DNA of 64,000 bases from Brevundimonas aveniformis DSM 17977 (GTDB lineage Bacteria; Pseudomonadota; Alphaproteobacteria; Caulobacterales; Caulobacteraceae): contig NZ_AUAO01000001.1 of the NCBI RefSeq assembly GCF_000428765.1, positions 806,001 through 870,000 of the forward strand, in the 5' to 3' direction. Shown piece by piece: positions 37,438 through 49,236 of the stretch. The position numbers and the translations under genes are program-made. The stretch's first letter is position 1. Every line of letters begins with the position of its first letter. The notes below the pieces were generated by a model that did no database searches, had not been told where the DNA came from, and saw nothing but the letters and a program-made list of their open reading frames with translations.

Positions 37438-39645
37438 ATGAACAGAATCGCCCGCGCCGCCCTTTTGGCGAGCGCCGCCTGGAGCGCCATGAGCGTTTCC
37501 GCTCTCGCCCAGGAAACGCAGCCGACCGGCAATGAAGATGTCGTCGGCGAAGTGATCGTCACGGCCCGTCGCCGTGAAGAAGCGCTGCAGGATGTGCCGA
37601 TCGCGGTGACCTCGCTGAGCTCCGAGCGCCTGGAGCAGACCGGCGCGACGGACATCACGGCCCTGCAACAGCAGACGCCGAACGCCACGGTCCAGGTTGC
37701 CCGTGGCTCGAACTCGACCCTGATCTCCTTCATCCGTGGCGTCGGCCAGCAGGACCCGCTGTGGGGCTTTGAGCCCGGCGTCGGCCTGTACGTCGACGAC
37801 GTCTATATCGCCCGCCCGCAAGGCGCGGTTCTGGACATCTTCGACATCAACCGCATCGAAGTTTTGCGGGGCCCGCAAGGCACCCTGTACGGCCGTAACA
37901 CCATCGGTGGTGCGATCAAGTACGTCACCGACCGGATCGGTCAGACGCCTGAGTTCGAGGCCTCGGCCACGCTGGGTTCGTATCGCCAGGCCGATGTGAT
38001 CGTGTCGGGTGGCGCGCCGGTTTCCGAGACTCTGTCGTTCGGGGCCGCTTTCGCGCGCTACACCCGTGACGGCTTCGGTGAAAACCTCACGACCGGCGAA
38101 GAGCAGTACAACCGCGATGTGACGGGCTGGCGCCTGTCGGCGGAATGGACTCCGACCGATGCCCTGTTCTTCCGCCTCGCCTATGACCGGGTCGAGGACA
38201 ACTCCAATCCGCGTCACGGCCACCGTGAGGTGAACTCGACGGTTGGCGGCTATACCCCGCCGGCCAGCGTCTATGACACCGAGGCCGGTCTGACCGGTGA
38301 GCAGCGCGTGGTCACTGAAGGCCTGTCTCTGACGGGTGAGTGGTACGTCAATGACTGGCTGACCCTGCGTTCGATCACGGCCAACCGTCGCGGTGATACG
38401 GCGACCGTCATCGACTTTGACCAGACGCCGCTGCCCTATCTGGATGTTCCGGCCATCTATTCAGACAACCAGTTCAGCCAGGAGTTCCAGGCCCTGTTCG
38501 AAGGCGACCGCTGGTCGGGTGTCGCGGGGATTTACTACCTCGACTCCACCGCTGCCGGTGTCTTCGACACCATCGCCGGTAACCTGGGCGTCGTCATCGC
38601 GGCGGCGGGCTCGGTCGATACGACCTCCTGGTCGGTCTTCGGTGATTTCTCCTATGAGTTGACGGATCGGTTGGAAGTCTCGGTCGGTGGTCGCTGGACC
38701 CAGGACGACAAGACCGGCGATGTCTATCGCGCCTTTTTCCTGGGTGCGACACGCTCGCCGCTCACGGGGGGCACGGTGCGTCCGGTCTTTGCGACCCGCA
38801 CCGACTACACCGCCTCTGAAACCTTTGAGCGGTTCACCCCGCGGGTTTCGCTGACCTATGACTTCACAGACGCGTTGACCGGTTACGCTTCGTACTCGCA
38901 AGGCTTTAAGTCGGGCGGCTGGGACATGCGCGGCGACGCCTTCCTGACCCCGCAGACGGTCAACGGCTACGACCCCGAAATCGTCGACACCTTTGAGGTC
39001 GGTCTGAAGGGCAATATCGGTCGCCGTTTCCTCTTCTCGTCGGCGGTCTTCTATTCGGCCTATGAGGATCAGCAGATCACCTCACAGGTCGTGGCGACGC
39101 TGCCGGCGACGGGTATCGCCTCGATCGTCGACAACGTCGGCTCCTCGACCATCTACGGGGCCGAGTTCGAAGCGACCGCCTTCCTGACCGATAACCTGAC
39201 CGCCTTCCTGTCGTACGGCTATCTGCACGCCGAGTTCGACGAGTTCATCACCTATGTGACGGGCTCGCCCGTCGACATCTCGAACATTCGCGTGTTCCAG
39301 AACTCGCCCGAGCACACCGTCTTCCTGGGCGCGACCTGGACCCAGCCGGACGTGTTCGGTGGGGAACTGTCGGTCACGCCGTCGATCTCCTATCGCTCGG
39401 ACTATCACCTGTTCGAGGCGGCGGACCCGATCCTCGACCAGGATGGCTATGCCCTGGTGGACCTGGCCGCGAGCTGGGATGCGCCGGGCGGCAACTGGTC
39501 CCTGGGCTTCAACGGTCGCAACCTGACCGATGAGACCTATCGCGTGGGCGGTTACAACTTCGCGGGTGCGACCTTCAACAACTCGATCAGCGCCTTCTAC
39601 GGCCCGCCGCGGACCTTCTCGTTCACGCTGACGGCCCGCTACTGA
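37438..39645 (+). CDS. TonB-dependent receptor (scavenging receptor)
   Basis: A 735-residue outer-membrane TonB-dependent receptor. Signal peptide 1-25 (ALAQ). TonB-box/plug region is EVIVTARRREEALQDVPIAV; the plug (about 40-160) has IEVLRGPQGTLYGRNTIGGA. The beta-barrel ends in the aromatic-terminated TLTARY. It resembles receptors for large non-siderophore substrates of Caulobacterales/Sphingomonadales (the class with VLRGPQGTLYGRNTIGG and no siderophore N-domain), including aromatic and carbohydrate scavengers. It is divergent from a TetR regulator and followed by an MFS permease, 137 bases on. Confidence 0.92.
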   Translation: MNRIARAALLASAAWSAMSVSALAQETQPTGNEDVVGEVIVTARRREEALQDVPIAVTSLSSERLEQTGATDITALQQQTPNATVQVARGSNSTLISFIRGVGQQDPLWGFEPGVGLYVDDVYIARPQGAVLDIFDINRIEVLRGPQGTLYGRNTIGGAIKYVTDRIGQTPEFEASATLGSYRQADVIVSGGAPVSETLSFGAAFARYTRDGFGENLTTGEEQYNRDVTGWRLSAEWTPTDALFFRLAYDRVEDNSNPRHGHREVNSTVGGYTPPASVYDTEAGLTGEQRVVTEGLSLTGEWYVNDWLTLRSITANRRGDTATVIDFDQTPLPYLDVPAIYSDNQFSQEFQALFEGDRWSGVAGIYYLDSTAAGVFDTIAGNLGVVIAAAGSVDTTSWSVFGDFSYELTDRLEVSVGGRWTQDDKTGDVYRAFFLGATRSPLTGGTVRPVFATRTDYTASETFERFTPRVSLTYDFTDALTGYASYSQGFKSGGWDMRGDAFLTPQTVNGYDPEIVDTFEVGLKGNIGRRFLFSSAVFYSAYEDQQITSQVVATLPATGIASIVDNVGSSTIYGAEFEATAFLTDNLTAFLSYGYLHAEFDEFITYVTGSPVDISNIRVFQNSPEHTVFLGATWTQPDVFGGELSVTPSISYRSDYHLFEAADPILDQDGYALVDLAASWDAPGGNWSLGFNGRNLTDETYRVGGYNFAGATFNNSISAFYGPPRTFSFTLTARY

Positions 39646-39669
39646 TCCTGAGCCTATCCTGAGCCTTTG

Positions 39670-39707
39670 AACCCCGGTCGTCGGACAGCGACCGGGGTTT
39701 TCTTTTG
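39670..39707 (+). terminator. Rho-independent terminator after TonB receptor
   Basis: An 11-base perfect stem AACCCCGGTCG/CGACCGGGGTT (39670-39680 and 39689-39699) with an 8-base loop, followed by a T-rich tail TTCTTTT. Immediately before it, at 39645-39666, an 11-base unit ATCCTGAGCCT occurs twice in tandem. Confidence 0.93.
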
Positions 39708-39782
39708 TTGAAACAGACCTTTTTCGTTGCGTCGGGCGCGGACGGACCTAGGGTCGCAAACCATGTGATCGGGGAGGATCAG

Positions 39783-41288
39783 ATGTCAGACGCCACGGCC
39801 AATCCGGCGCACCCGTCGCGGTATCGCTACTATGTGCTGGCGGTGCTGGTGCTGGTTTACATGCTGAATTTTCTGGACCGGCAGATCATCGGCATTCTCG
39901 GCCCCAAGATCATCGATGAGTTCGGCCTGACCGACACCCAATTCGGCCTTCTGGGGGGCCTGGCCTTCGCCTCGGTCTATTCGACCCTGGCTATCCCGCT
40001 AGCCTGGGTGGCCGATCGCAAGAGCCGGGTCTGGATCATGACCGGGGCTCTGGCCGTGTGGTCCGGGTTCACGGCCCTGTGCGGCGTGACCCAGAACTTC
40101 ACCCAGCTGTTCCTGGCCCGCATGGGTGTCGGCGTTGGCGAGGCGGGCGGTGTTGCCCCGGCCTATTCCCTCATCGCGGACTATTTCCCGCCGCATCAGC
40201 GCGCACGGGCCCTGTCGGTGTTCGCCTTTGGTATCCCCACCGGCATGGCGGCCGGCACGCTCGTCGGTGGTCTGCTGGCGGTCGCCTATGACTGGCGGGT
40301 GTCGTTCATTGTTGTGGGCCTGCTGGGCCTGCTGGTCGCGCCACTGCTTCGCCTGACGGTCCGTGACCCCCAGCGCGGGGCGACGGACATCAAGCATGCG
40401 GTGGCCGAGGCCGCCGATCATATGGTCGATGTGGTCAAGCCATCGTCAGCCGGCCGAGTGGCTGCGGGTATCATGGCCGTGGCTGCAGCGGCCGGCATCT
40501 TTGCATTTGTCTATCATGGGACCACGACCGGCGACTGGTCACGCGGCCAGGTTCTCGGTTTCGGGGGGTTGCTAGCCCTGGTCATCGCCGTTTCCCTGTG
40601 GATCGCACGCACGACCGCCAGTGTGGTCATGCCAAAACCCAGCTTCTGGCTCCTGGCCCTGGGGGCAGCCTCGTCGTCGGTGTGCGGCTATGGGGTTGCC
40701 GGTTGGCTGCCCAGCTTCTTCATGCGCAGCTTTGAACTCAGCCTCGGCCAGGTCAGCTGGTACTATGCGGGCATCGCCCTCATCGGTGGCCTGATCGGCA
40801 TCTGGATGGGTGGCTTCATCGCCGATCGTCTGGGCCAGCGCGGCAAGGGGGCCTATCCGCTGGTGCCGGCCATTGCTTTTCTGATCTCGGCGCCGTGCTT
40901 CATCCTGGCGATGAATACACCCTGGCTGATTGGCCTGTTCATGCCGGGCGGGGCCAGCCAGTCGACGTCTCTGGTCCTGGCCTTCCTGATCTTCCTGATC
41001 CCGACGGGTCTGAATCTGGCCTGGCTGGGTCCGATCACCGCCTCGGTCCAGCACCTGGTCCCGGCCCCGATGCGCACGACCGCCTCGGCCCTGTTCCTGC
41101 TGTTGAACAACCTGCTGGGGATCGCGGTCGGCTTCTACTATTTCGGCTGGATGAGCGACCTTTTGGCTCCTCAGTTCGGCGAGGAATCGCTGCGCTGGGC
41201 CATTTATACGGGCATGGGTTTCTATGTCCTGGCCGCCTTGCTGCTGATCGGAGCCTCGCGGACGCTCAAGCGCGATTGGGTGGAATAG
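39783..41288 (+). CDS. Spinster-type MFS transporter
   Basis: A 501-residue major-facilitator permease with 12 predicted helices. MFS motif A is visible between helices 2 and 3 (PLAWVADRKSRVWIM). The opening LVYMLNFLDRQIIGILGPKI, GLTDTQFGLLGG and GVGEAGGVAPAYSLIADYFP are marks of the spinster-like subfamily, whose bacterial members move organic anions or aromatic/lipid-like compounds. ATG at 39783 has GGGAGG 5 bases upstream; the frame from 39705 is not used. It lies after the receptor terminator and so has its own promoter. Confidence 0.9.
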   Translation: MSDATANPAHPSRYRYYVLAVLVLVYMLNFLDRQIIGILGPKIIDEFGLTDTQFGLLGGLAFASVYSTLAIPLAWVADRKSRVWIMTGALAVWSGFTALCGVTQNFTQLFLARMGVGVGEAGGVAPAYSLIADYFPPHQRARALSVFAFGIPTGMAAGTLVGGLLAVAYDWRVSFIVVGLLGLLVAPLLRLTVRDPQRGATDIKHAVAEAADHMVDVVKPSSAGRVAAGIMAVAAAAGIFAFVYHGTTTGDWSRGQVLGFGGLLALVIAVSLWIARTTASVVMPKPSFWLLALGAASSSVCGYGVAGWLPSFFMRSFELSLGQVSWYYAGIALIGGLIGIWMGGFIADRLGQRGKGAYPLVPAIAFLISAPCFILAMNTPWLIGLFMPGGASQSTSLVLAFLIFLIPTGLNLAWLGPITASVQHLVPAPMRTTASALFLLLNNLLGIAVGFYYFGWMSDLLAPQFGEESLRWAIYTGMGFYVLAALLLIGASRTLKRDWVE

Positions 41289-41368
41289 GCCACCACCCGG
41301 TTGCGCCCATAAAGAGGCGGGGCCTATAAGCGCGCCATCTCCCCATTCGGTCGCGCGGCGGTCTATCT

Positions 41369-42559
<1,191 letters not shown>

Positions 42560-42602
42560 CGCCGGCCGATCCGCCCGAACAGACCTTTTTTCAGAGACCG
42601 CA

Positions 42603-43505
42603 ATGTCCATTCTCGTCAACAAGAACACCAGGGTCCTGGTCCAGGGCCTGACCGGCAAGACCGGGACCTTCCATACCGAACAGGCGCTTCGCTACTACGG
42701 GACCAAGATGGTCGGGGGCATCCATCCGACCAAGGGCGGGACGAACTGGCAGGGGTCCGAGGGCGAGACGCTGCCGATCTTCGCCACGGTCGCTGAAGGC
42801 CGCGATGCGACCGGGGCCGACGCCTCGGTCATCTATGTGCCGCCGGCGGGCGCCGCGGACGCCATCATCGAGGCGATCGACGCCGAGATCCCGCTGATCG
42901 TCTGTATCACCGAGGGCATTCCGGTGCTCGACATGGTGCGGGTCAAGGCGCGGCTGGACCGGTCGACGTCGCGGCTGCTCGGCCCGAACTGCCCTGGCGT
43001 GCTGACGCCTGAGGAATGCAAGATCGGCATCATGCCGGGCAATATCTTCAAGAAGGGCAATGTCGGCATCGTCTCGCGCTCGGGCACCCTGACCTATGAA
43101 GCCGTCTTCCAGACGACCAACGAGGGGCTGGGCCAGACCACGGCCGTCGGCATCGGCGGCGACCCGGTCAAGGGCACCGAGTTCATCGACGTGCTGGAGA
43201 TGTTCCTCGCCGACCCCGCCACCGAGAGCATCATCATGATCGGCGAGATCGGCGGCGCGGCCGAAGAAGACGCCGCCCAGTTCCTGATCGACGAAGCCAA
43301 GAAGGGCCGCAAGAAGCCGATGGCCGGCTTCATCGCCGGTCGCACCGCGCCCAAGGGCCGCACCATGGGCCACGCCGGCGCCGTCGTCTCGGGCGGCAAG
43401 GGCGACGCCGAATCCAAGATTGCGGCGATGGAAGCCGCCGGTATCAAGGTCTCACAGTCGCCGGCGCGTCTCGGCGCCACCCTGGTCGAGGTGCTGAAGG
43501 GCTGA
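42603..43505 (+). CDS. sucD: Succinyl-CoA synthetase alpha subunit
   Basis: A 300-residue alpha subunit. ATG at 42603 ([18 protein letters not shown]) is the family start; a frame from 42522 overlaps sucC and is rejected. The CoA-binding Rossmann domain has [16 protein letters not shown] and [12 protein letters not shown]. The phosphorylated His is in [15 protein letters not shown] (near residue 250). [20 protein letters not shown] is intact. It forms the TCA step with SucC and precedes sucA after three small genes. Confidence 0.97.
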   Translation: MSILVNKNTRVLVQGLTGKTGTFHTEQALRYYGTKMVGGIHPTKGGTNWQGSEGETLPIFATVAEGRDATGADASVIYVPPAGAADAIIEAIDAEIPLIVCITEGIPVLDMVRVKARLDRSTSRLLGPNCPGVLTPEECKIGIMPGNIFKKGNVGIVSRSGTLTYEAVFQTTNEGLGQTTAVGIGGDPVKGTEFIDVLEMFLADPATESIIMIGEIGGAAEEDAAQFLIDEAKKGRKKPMAGFIAGRTAPKGRTMGHAGAVVSGGKGDAESKIAAMEAAGIKVSQSPARLGATLVEVLKG

Positions 43506-43510
43506 TCGCC

Positions 43511-43711
43511 GTGATCGGCGCAACCCTGATGATCCTGATGTTCGGCGCAGGGCTGCTGGCCCTGGCCGGGCTGACCGGCAAGGACGCGATCCAGTCGGCC
43601 CGCGCGACGCGGCGCAACCGCACCATCCTGTCGGGGGTGGCCGCTGTGGCTATGGTTTTTGCGGGCCTGTACTGCGTGGCGCTGGCGGCTCTCAGACTTA
43701 TCCAAACCTGA
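43511..43711 (+). CDS. Small membrane protein, function unknown
   Basis: A possible 66-residue protein from GTG 43511, five bases after the sucD stop. Two hydrophobic segments (LMILMFGAGLLALAGL and VAAVAMVFAGLYCVALAALR) flank a basic loop (SARATRRNRT), the look of a helical hairpin. No homologue is recognised and no good ribosome site is visible beyond coupling to sucD, so it may not be expressed. Confidence 0.5.
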   Translation: MIGATLMILMFGAGLLALAGLTGKDAIQSARATRRNRTILSGVAAVAMVFAGLYCVALAALRLIQT

Positions 43712-43777
43712 CGGGGCGGCCGCACGGGCTTGACCCGGGTGGCGCTCACCCTCTGTCTTGGGGCAGGAGGAACCGCC

Positions 43778-44155
43778 ATGATCGCCCGAGCCAGCCTTGC
43801 CTGTCTGTTCGCCGCCGGCCTGACGGCCTGCGCCACACCCAGCGGATCGTCGACGGCCCAGGAGACAGCCCCAGAAGCTGGCCCGCTAGTGGTCACCCTG
43901 CTCGGCAACTATGTCGGCAGGACGCTGCGCATCGTTGTCGATGACGTGGTGTTGGTCGACGGACGTTTGACCTTTCCGCCCATGGGGGCCGAGCATAGGT
44001 ATGACCTCGACTGGGGCGCGGCGCGCACGGCCCGAGTGCAGGTCGACATCGAAGGCTGTGAGGGCCCGTGGGCGGGCCATCTGCAGCTGGTGCCGTCGGC
44101 CACGGCCTACCTTTTGATCCAGGGCTGCCAGGTCGAGGCCCTGGCACCGGGCTGA
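43778..44155 (+). CDS. Small lipoprotein, function unknown
   Basis: A 125-residue protein with a lipobox LTACATPS (Cys18), start ATG 43778 with strong GGAGG 7 bases upstream. The mature domain of about 100 residues contains VTLLGNYVGRTLRIVVDDVV, a possible small beta-barrel, and two Cys (IEGCEGPW, IQGCQVEA) able to pair. No family recognised. It lies between sucD and sucA, with a 133-base gap to sucA. Confidence 0.7.
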   Translation: MIARASLACLFAAGLTACATPSGSSTAQETAPEAGPLVVTLLGNYVGRTLRIVVDDVVLVDGRLTFPPMGAEHRYDLDWGAARTARVQVDIEGCEGPWAGHLQLVPSATAYLLIQGCQVEALAPG

Positions 44156-44288
44156 CGTGGCCCGCGAAACGACGAAATCCTCCGAAAATGCCCGCTTTCG
44201 GCCATGACCCGCAAAGAAACTCAGCCTATATACCGGCTCGTCTCCGCGCCGACGTGGGTGCGCGGCCACTACGGACCAGAACGACACC

Positions 44289-47243
44289 ATGGCTGATGAC
44301 GCCGGGCGACTGAACCAGGTCTTCGCCGAGACCGCTTTCCTGTATGGCGGCAACGCCGACTATATCGAACAGCTCTATGCGCGCTGGGCCGACAGTCCGT
44401 CGAGCGTGTCGGCGGAATGGCGGGCTTTTTTCGATGGGCTGAACGAGGGTGCCGATGCTGTGCGCGCCTCGGTCGAGACGACGCCGTGGTCGCGTCCCAC
44501 GCCCGAACGCCGGGACGAAACTCTGTCGGCCTTTGACGGCATCTGGCCGGCGGTTGAGGCCAAGGCCGCTGCCGGTCTCCGGGTCTCCCAGCCGGGCGCT
44601 TCTGAAGAACAGGTTCAGGCCGCCGCGCGGGATTCTGTGCGCGCCCTGATGCTGATCCGCACCTACCGCATCCGCGGCCATTTGCACGCCAAGCTGGATC
44701 CGCTCGGCATCGAGATGCCGGTCGACAACCCTGAACTGACGCCGGAGTACTGGGGCTTCGGACCCAACGATCTGGACCGACCGATCTATCTCGACGGTGT
44801 CATGGGCCAGACGTCGGCCACCGTGCGCCAGATCATGGAGCTGCTGGATCAGGTCTACTGCGGCACCTTCGCCATCCAGTACATGCATATCGCCGAGCCG
44901 ACCGAGAAGGATTGGCTGCAGGATCGGATCGAACGGCGCCAGGAAGAGAACGCCTTCACCCCCGAAGGCAAGATCGCCATCCTCAAAAAGCTGATTGAGG
45001 CCGAGACGTTCGAACGCTTCCTGCACAAACGCTTCCCCGGCACCAAGCGTTTCGGCCTGGACGGCGGCGAGGCCATGGTCCCGGCACTCGAGCAGGTGAT
45101 CAAGCGCGGCGGCAATATGTCGGTCGACGAGATTATCCTCGGCATGGCCCACCGCGGCCGCCTGAACGTCCTGGCCGCGGTGATGGGCAAGCCCTATGCC
45201 GCCATCTTCCATGAATTCCAGGGCGGTTCGTCGGTGCCATCCGACATCGAAGGCTCGGGCGACGTCAAATACCACATGGGGGCTTCGTCAGACCGCGAGT
45301 TCGACGGCAACACGGTTCACCTCAGCCTGACCGCCAACCCGTCCCACCTGGAAATCGTCGACCCGGTTGTGCTGGGCAAGGCGCGCGCCAAACAGGCGTT
45401 CGACCTGCGCGAGGATGCGCCGGGCGCGCTGGACCGGATGCGGGTCATGCCGCTTCTGATTCACGGCGACGCGGCCTTTGCCGGCCAGGGCGTGGTGGCC
45501 GAGTGTTTCGCCCTGATGGGGCTGAAGGGCTATCGCACCGGTGGCACCCTGCATTTTGTGGTCAACAACCAGATCGGCTTCACCACCAGCCCGCGCAACA
45601 GCCGCTCGTCGCCCTATCCGTCCGACGTGGCCCTGATGGTCCAGGCCCCGATCTTCCATGTGAACGGCGATGACCCGGAAGCGGTGGTCTTTGCCGCCAA
45701 GGTGGCCACCGAGTTCCGCCAGACGTTCCACAAGGACGTGGTCATCGACATGTTCTGTTACCGTCGATATGGCCACAACGAAGGCGACGATCCGACCTTC
45801 ACCCAGCCGCTGATGTATTCGCGCATCCGCGCCCTGCCCTCGACGCGCGAGATCTATTCCCGGCGGCTGGTCGAAGAGGGGGTGATCACTCCGGCCGAGG
45901 CCGGCGCCATGGTCACCGACTTCGAAACCTACCTCGACGAGCAGTTCGAGGCCGGCAAGACCTATGCCTCCAAGAAGGCCGACTGGCTCGACGGTCAGTG
46001 GAAGGGCCTGGGCCTGCCGGAAAGCGACGAGCGCAAGGGCAATACCGGCGTGTCGCGGTCGCGGCTGGAGGCCATCGGCAAGATCCTGACCACCATTCCG
46101 AACGACGTCGACTGTCACAAGACTTTGCGTCGTGTCATCGACGAGCGCGGCAAGGCGATCGAGGCCGGCGAAGGCCTGGACTGGGCCACGGCCGAGTCCC
46201 TGGCGTTCGGATCGCTGCTTGACGAGGGCTTCGCCGTGCGTCTGTCGGGCCAGGATTCCGTACGCGGCACCTTCTCCCAGCGCCATTCCGCCATCGTCGA
46301 TCAGACCACGGAGGAACGCTACGTCTTCCTCAACCACCTGAAGGAAGATCAGGCCTTCTTCGAGGTCATTGATTCCGCTCTGTCCGAAGAGGCGGTGCTG
46401 GGCTTCGAGTACGGCTACTCCCTGACCGATCCCAACACCCTGGTCATGTGGGAGGCCCAGTTCGGCGACTTCGTGAACGGGGCCCAGGTCGTCATCGACC
46501 AGTTCATCTCGTCGGGCGAACGCAAATGGTTGCGGATGAGCGGCCTGACCCTGCTGTTGCCGCACGGCTATGAAGGCCAGGGGCCAGAGCATTCCTCCGC
46601 CCGTCTGGAGCGCTTCCTCCAGGCCTGCGCCGAAGACAATATGCAGGTCGCCAACTGCACGACCCCGGCCAACTATTTCCACATCCTGCGCCGCCAGATT
46701 CACCGGCCGTTCCGTAAGCCCCTGATCCTGATGACGCCCAAGTCGCTGTTGCGGCACAAGAAGGCGGTGTCGTCCCTGTCGGAGCTGGCTGAGGGCTCGA
46801 CCTTCCACCGGGTGCTGCATGACGACGCCCAGAGCCATCCGGAGAAGACGACGATCCGGCTGCGCCCGGATGCGGAAATCTCCCGCGTCGTTCTGTGCTC
46901 GGGCAAGGTCTATTACGACCTGCTGGATGCGCGCGAGGCCGCGGGCCGCGACGACATCTATCTGATGCGTCTGGAGCAGTTCTATCCGTGGCCGATGAAG
47001 TCCCTGATGACCGAGCTTGGTCGTTTCCCCAATGCCGAGCTGGTCTGGTGTCAGGAAGAGCCCAAGAACATGGGCGGCTGGACCTTCGTGGACCCCTGGC
47101 TGGAACTGACGCTCGAAAAGATGGATGTGAAGGCCAAGCGCGCCCGCTATGTCGGTCGCCCCGCCTCAGCCTCGACCGCCGCCGGCCTGATGAGCCGCCA
47201 CCTCGCTGAATTGAAAGCCTTCACGACTGAGGCCTTCGCCTGA
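44289..47243 (+). CDS. sucA: 2-Oxoglutarate dehydrogenase E1 component
   Basis: A 984-residue thiamine-diphosphate decarboxylase, the first subunit of the 2-oxoglutarate dehydrogenase complex. NADYIEQLYARWADSPSSVS is the E1o N-terminal (E2-binding) region. GMAHRGRLNVLAAVMGKPYA, DVKYHMGAS and HGDAAFAGQGVVAEC with NNQIGFTT form the TPP site. DQFISSGERKWLRMSGLTLL and QEEPKNMGGWTF belong to the C-terminal transketolase domain. sucB follows 36 bases later. Confidence 0.97.
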   Translation: MADDAGRLNQVFAETAFLYGGNADYIEQLYARWADSPSSVSAEWRAFFDGLNEGADAVRASVETTPWSRPTPERRDETLSAFDGIWPAVEAKAAAGLRVSQPGASEEQVQAAARDSVRALMLIRTYRIRGHLHAKLDPLGIEMPVDNPELTPEYWGFGPNDLDRPIYLDGVMGQTSATVRQIMELLDQVYCGTFAIQYMHIAEPTEKDWLQDRIERRQEENAFTPEGKIAILKKLIEAETFERFLHKRFPGTKRFGLDGGEAMVPALEQVIKRGGNMSVDEIILGMAHRGRLNVLAAVMGKPYAAIFHEFQGGSSVPSDIEGSGDVKYHMGASSDREFDGNTVHLSLTANPSHLEIVDPVVLGKARAKQAFDLREDAPGALDRMRVMPLLIHGDAAFAGQGVVAECFALMGLKGYRTGGTLHFVVNNQIGFTTSPRNSRSSPYPSDVALMVQAPIFHVNGDDPEAVVFAAKVATEFRQTFHKDVVIDMFCYRRYGHNEGDDPTFTQPLMYSRIRALPSTREIYSRRLVEEGVITPAEAGAMVTDFETYLDEQFEAGKTYASKKADWLDGQWKGLGLPESDERKGNTGVSRSRLEAIGKILTTIPNDVDCHKTLRRVIDERGKAIEAGEGLDWATAESLAFGSLLDEGFAVRLSGQDSVRGTFSQRHSAIVDQTTEERYVFLNHLKEDQAFFEVIDSALSEEAVLGFEYGYSLTDPNTLVMWEAQFGDFVNGAQVVIDQFISSGERKWLRMSGLTLLLPHGYEGQGPEHSSARLERFLQACAEDNMQVANCTTPANYFHILRRQIHRPFRKPLILMTPKSLLRHKKAVSSLSELAEGSTFHRVLHDDAQSHPEKTTIRLRPDAEISRVVLCSGKVYYDLLDAREAAGRDDIYLMRLEQFYPWPMKSLMTELGRFPNAELVWCQEEPKNMGGWTFVDPWLELTLEKMDVKAKRARYVGRPASASTAAGLMSRHLAELKAFTTEAFA

Positions 47244-47279
47244 TAAGCGAAGTCTGAGCAAACACGATCCGGAACGAAT

Positions 47280-48842
<1,563 letters not shown>

Positions 48843-48843
48843 G

Positions 48844-49236
48844 TTGTCGCAACCGACCTTTCATCTGTCTCTGTTGGTTTCTGACCTGGAGCAGACACGG
48901 CGGTTCTACGAACAGCAGCTTGGTGCCAGGGTCGGGCGGGCCACGGAACACTGGATCGATCTGTGGCTGTTCGGGGCGCAGGTGACGGCCTATGCCCGGC
49001 CCGACGCGGTCATGCCGTTGCCCTATCGGCAGGCTCAACACTTCGGAGCGACCCTCGATTGGGCCGCCTGGCAGGCTCTGGCGGATCGGCTCACGGCTAC
49101 CGCGACGGTTTTTCAGCTCGACCCGACCGTCTGGACGGACAAGGGACAGGCCAAGATGGTGCTGGCTGACCCGGACGGCTACCTCGTCGAGATCAAGGCC
49201 TATCGCGACGAATCGATCCTGGGCCGCCCGTCCTAG
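48844..49236 (+). CDS. VOC-fold (glyoxalase-like) protein
   Basis: A 130-residue vicinal-oxygen-chelate protein. FHLSLLVSDLEQTRRFYEQQ is the opening beta-alpha-beta module and LADPDGYLVEIKAYRD the closing one with the metal-site Glu. A metal-binding His sits near the start (TFHLSL). The likely start is TTG 48844, one base after the sucB stop, so it depends on coupled translation. Substrate unknown. Stop overlaps the convergent efflux-pump gene by 4 bases. Confidence 0.82.
   Translation: MSQPTFHLSLLVSDLEQTRRFYEQQLGARVGRATEHWIDLWLFGAQVTAYARPDAVMPLPYRQAQHFGATLDWAAWQALADRLTATATVFQLDPTVWTDKGQAKMVLADPDGYLVEIKAYRDESILGRPS

Noticed and set aside
44180-44215. CCGAAA...TTTCGG hairpin before sucA as a terminator
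   Set aside because: Only a 6-base stem with an 8-base loop and no T tract; too weak to call.
44226-46838. Large open frames on the minus strand opposite sucA (349 and 516 codons)
   Set aside because: They are antisense to the well-supported sucA and show Arg/Gly/Val-rich, low-information composition typical of high-GC shadow frames; no domain is visible.
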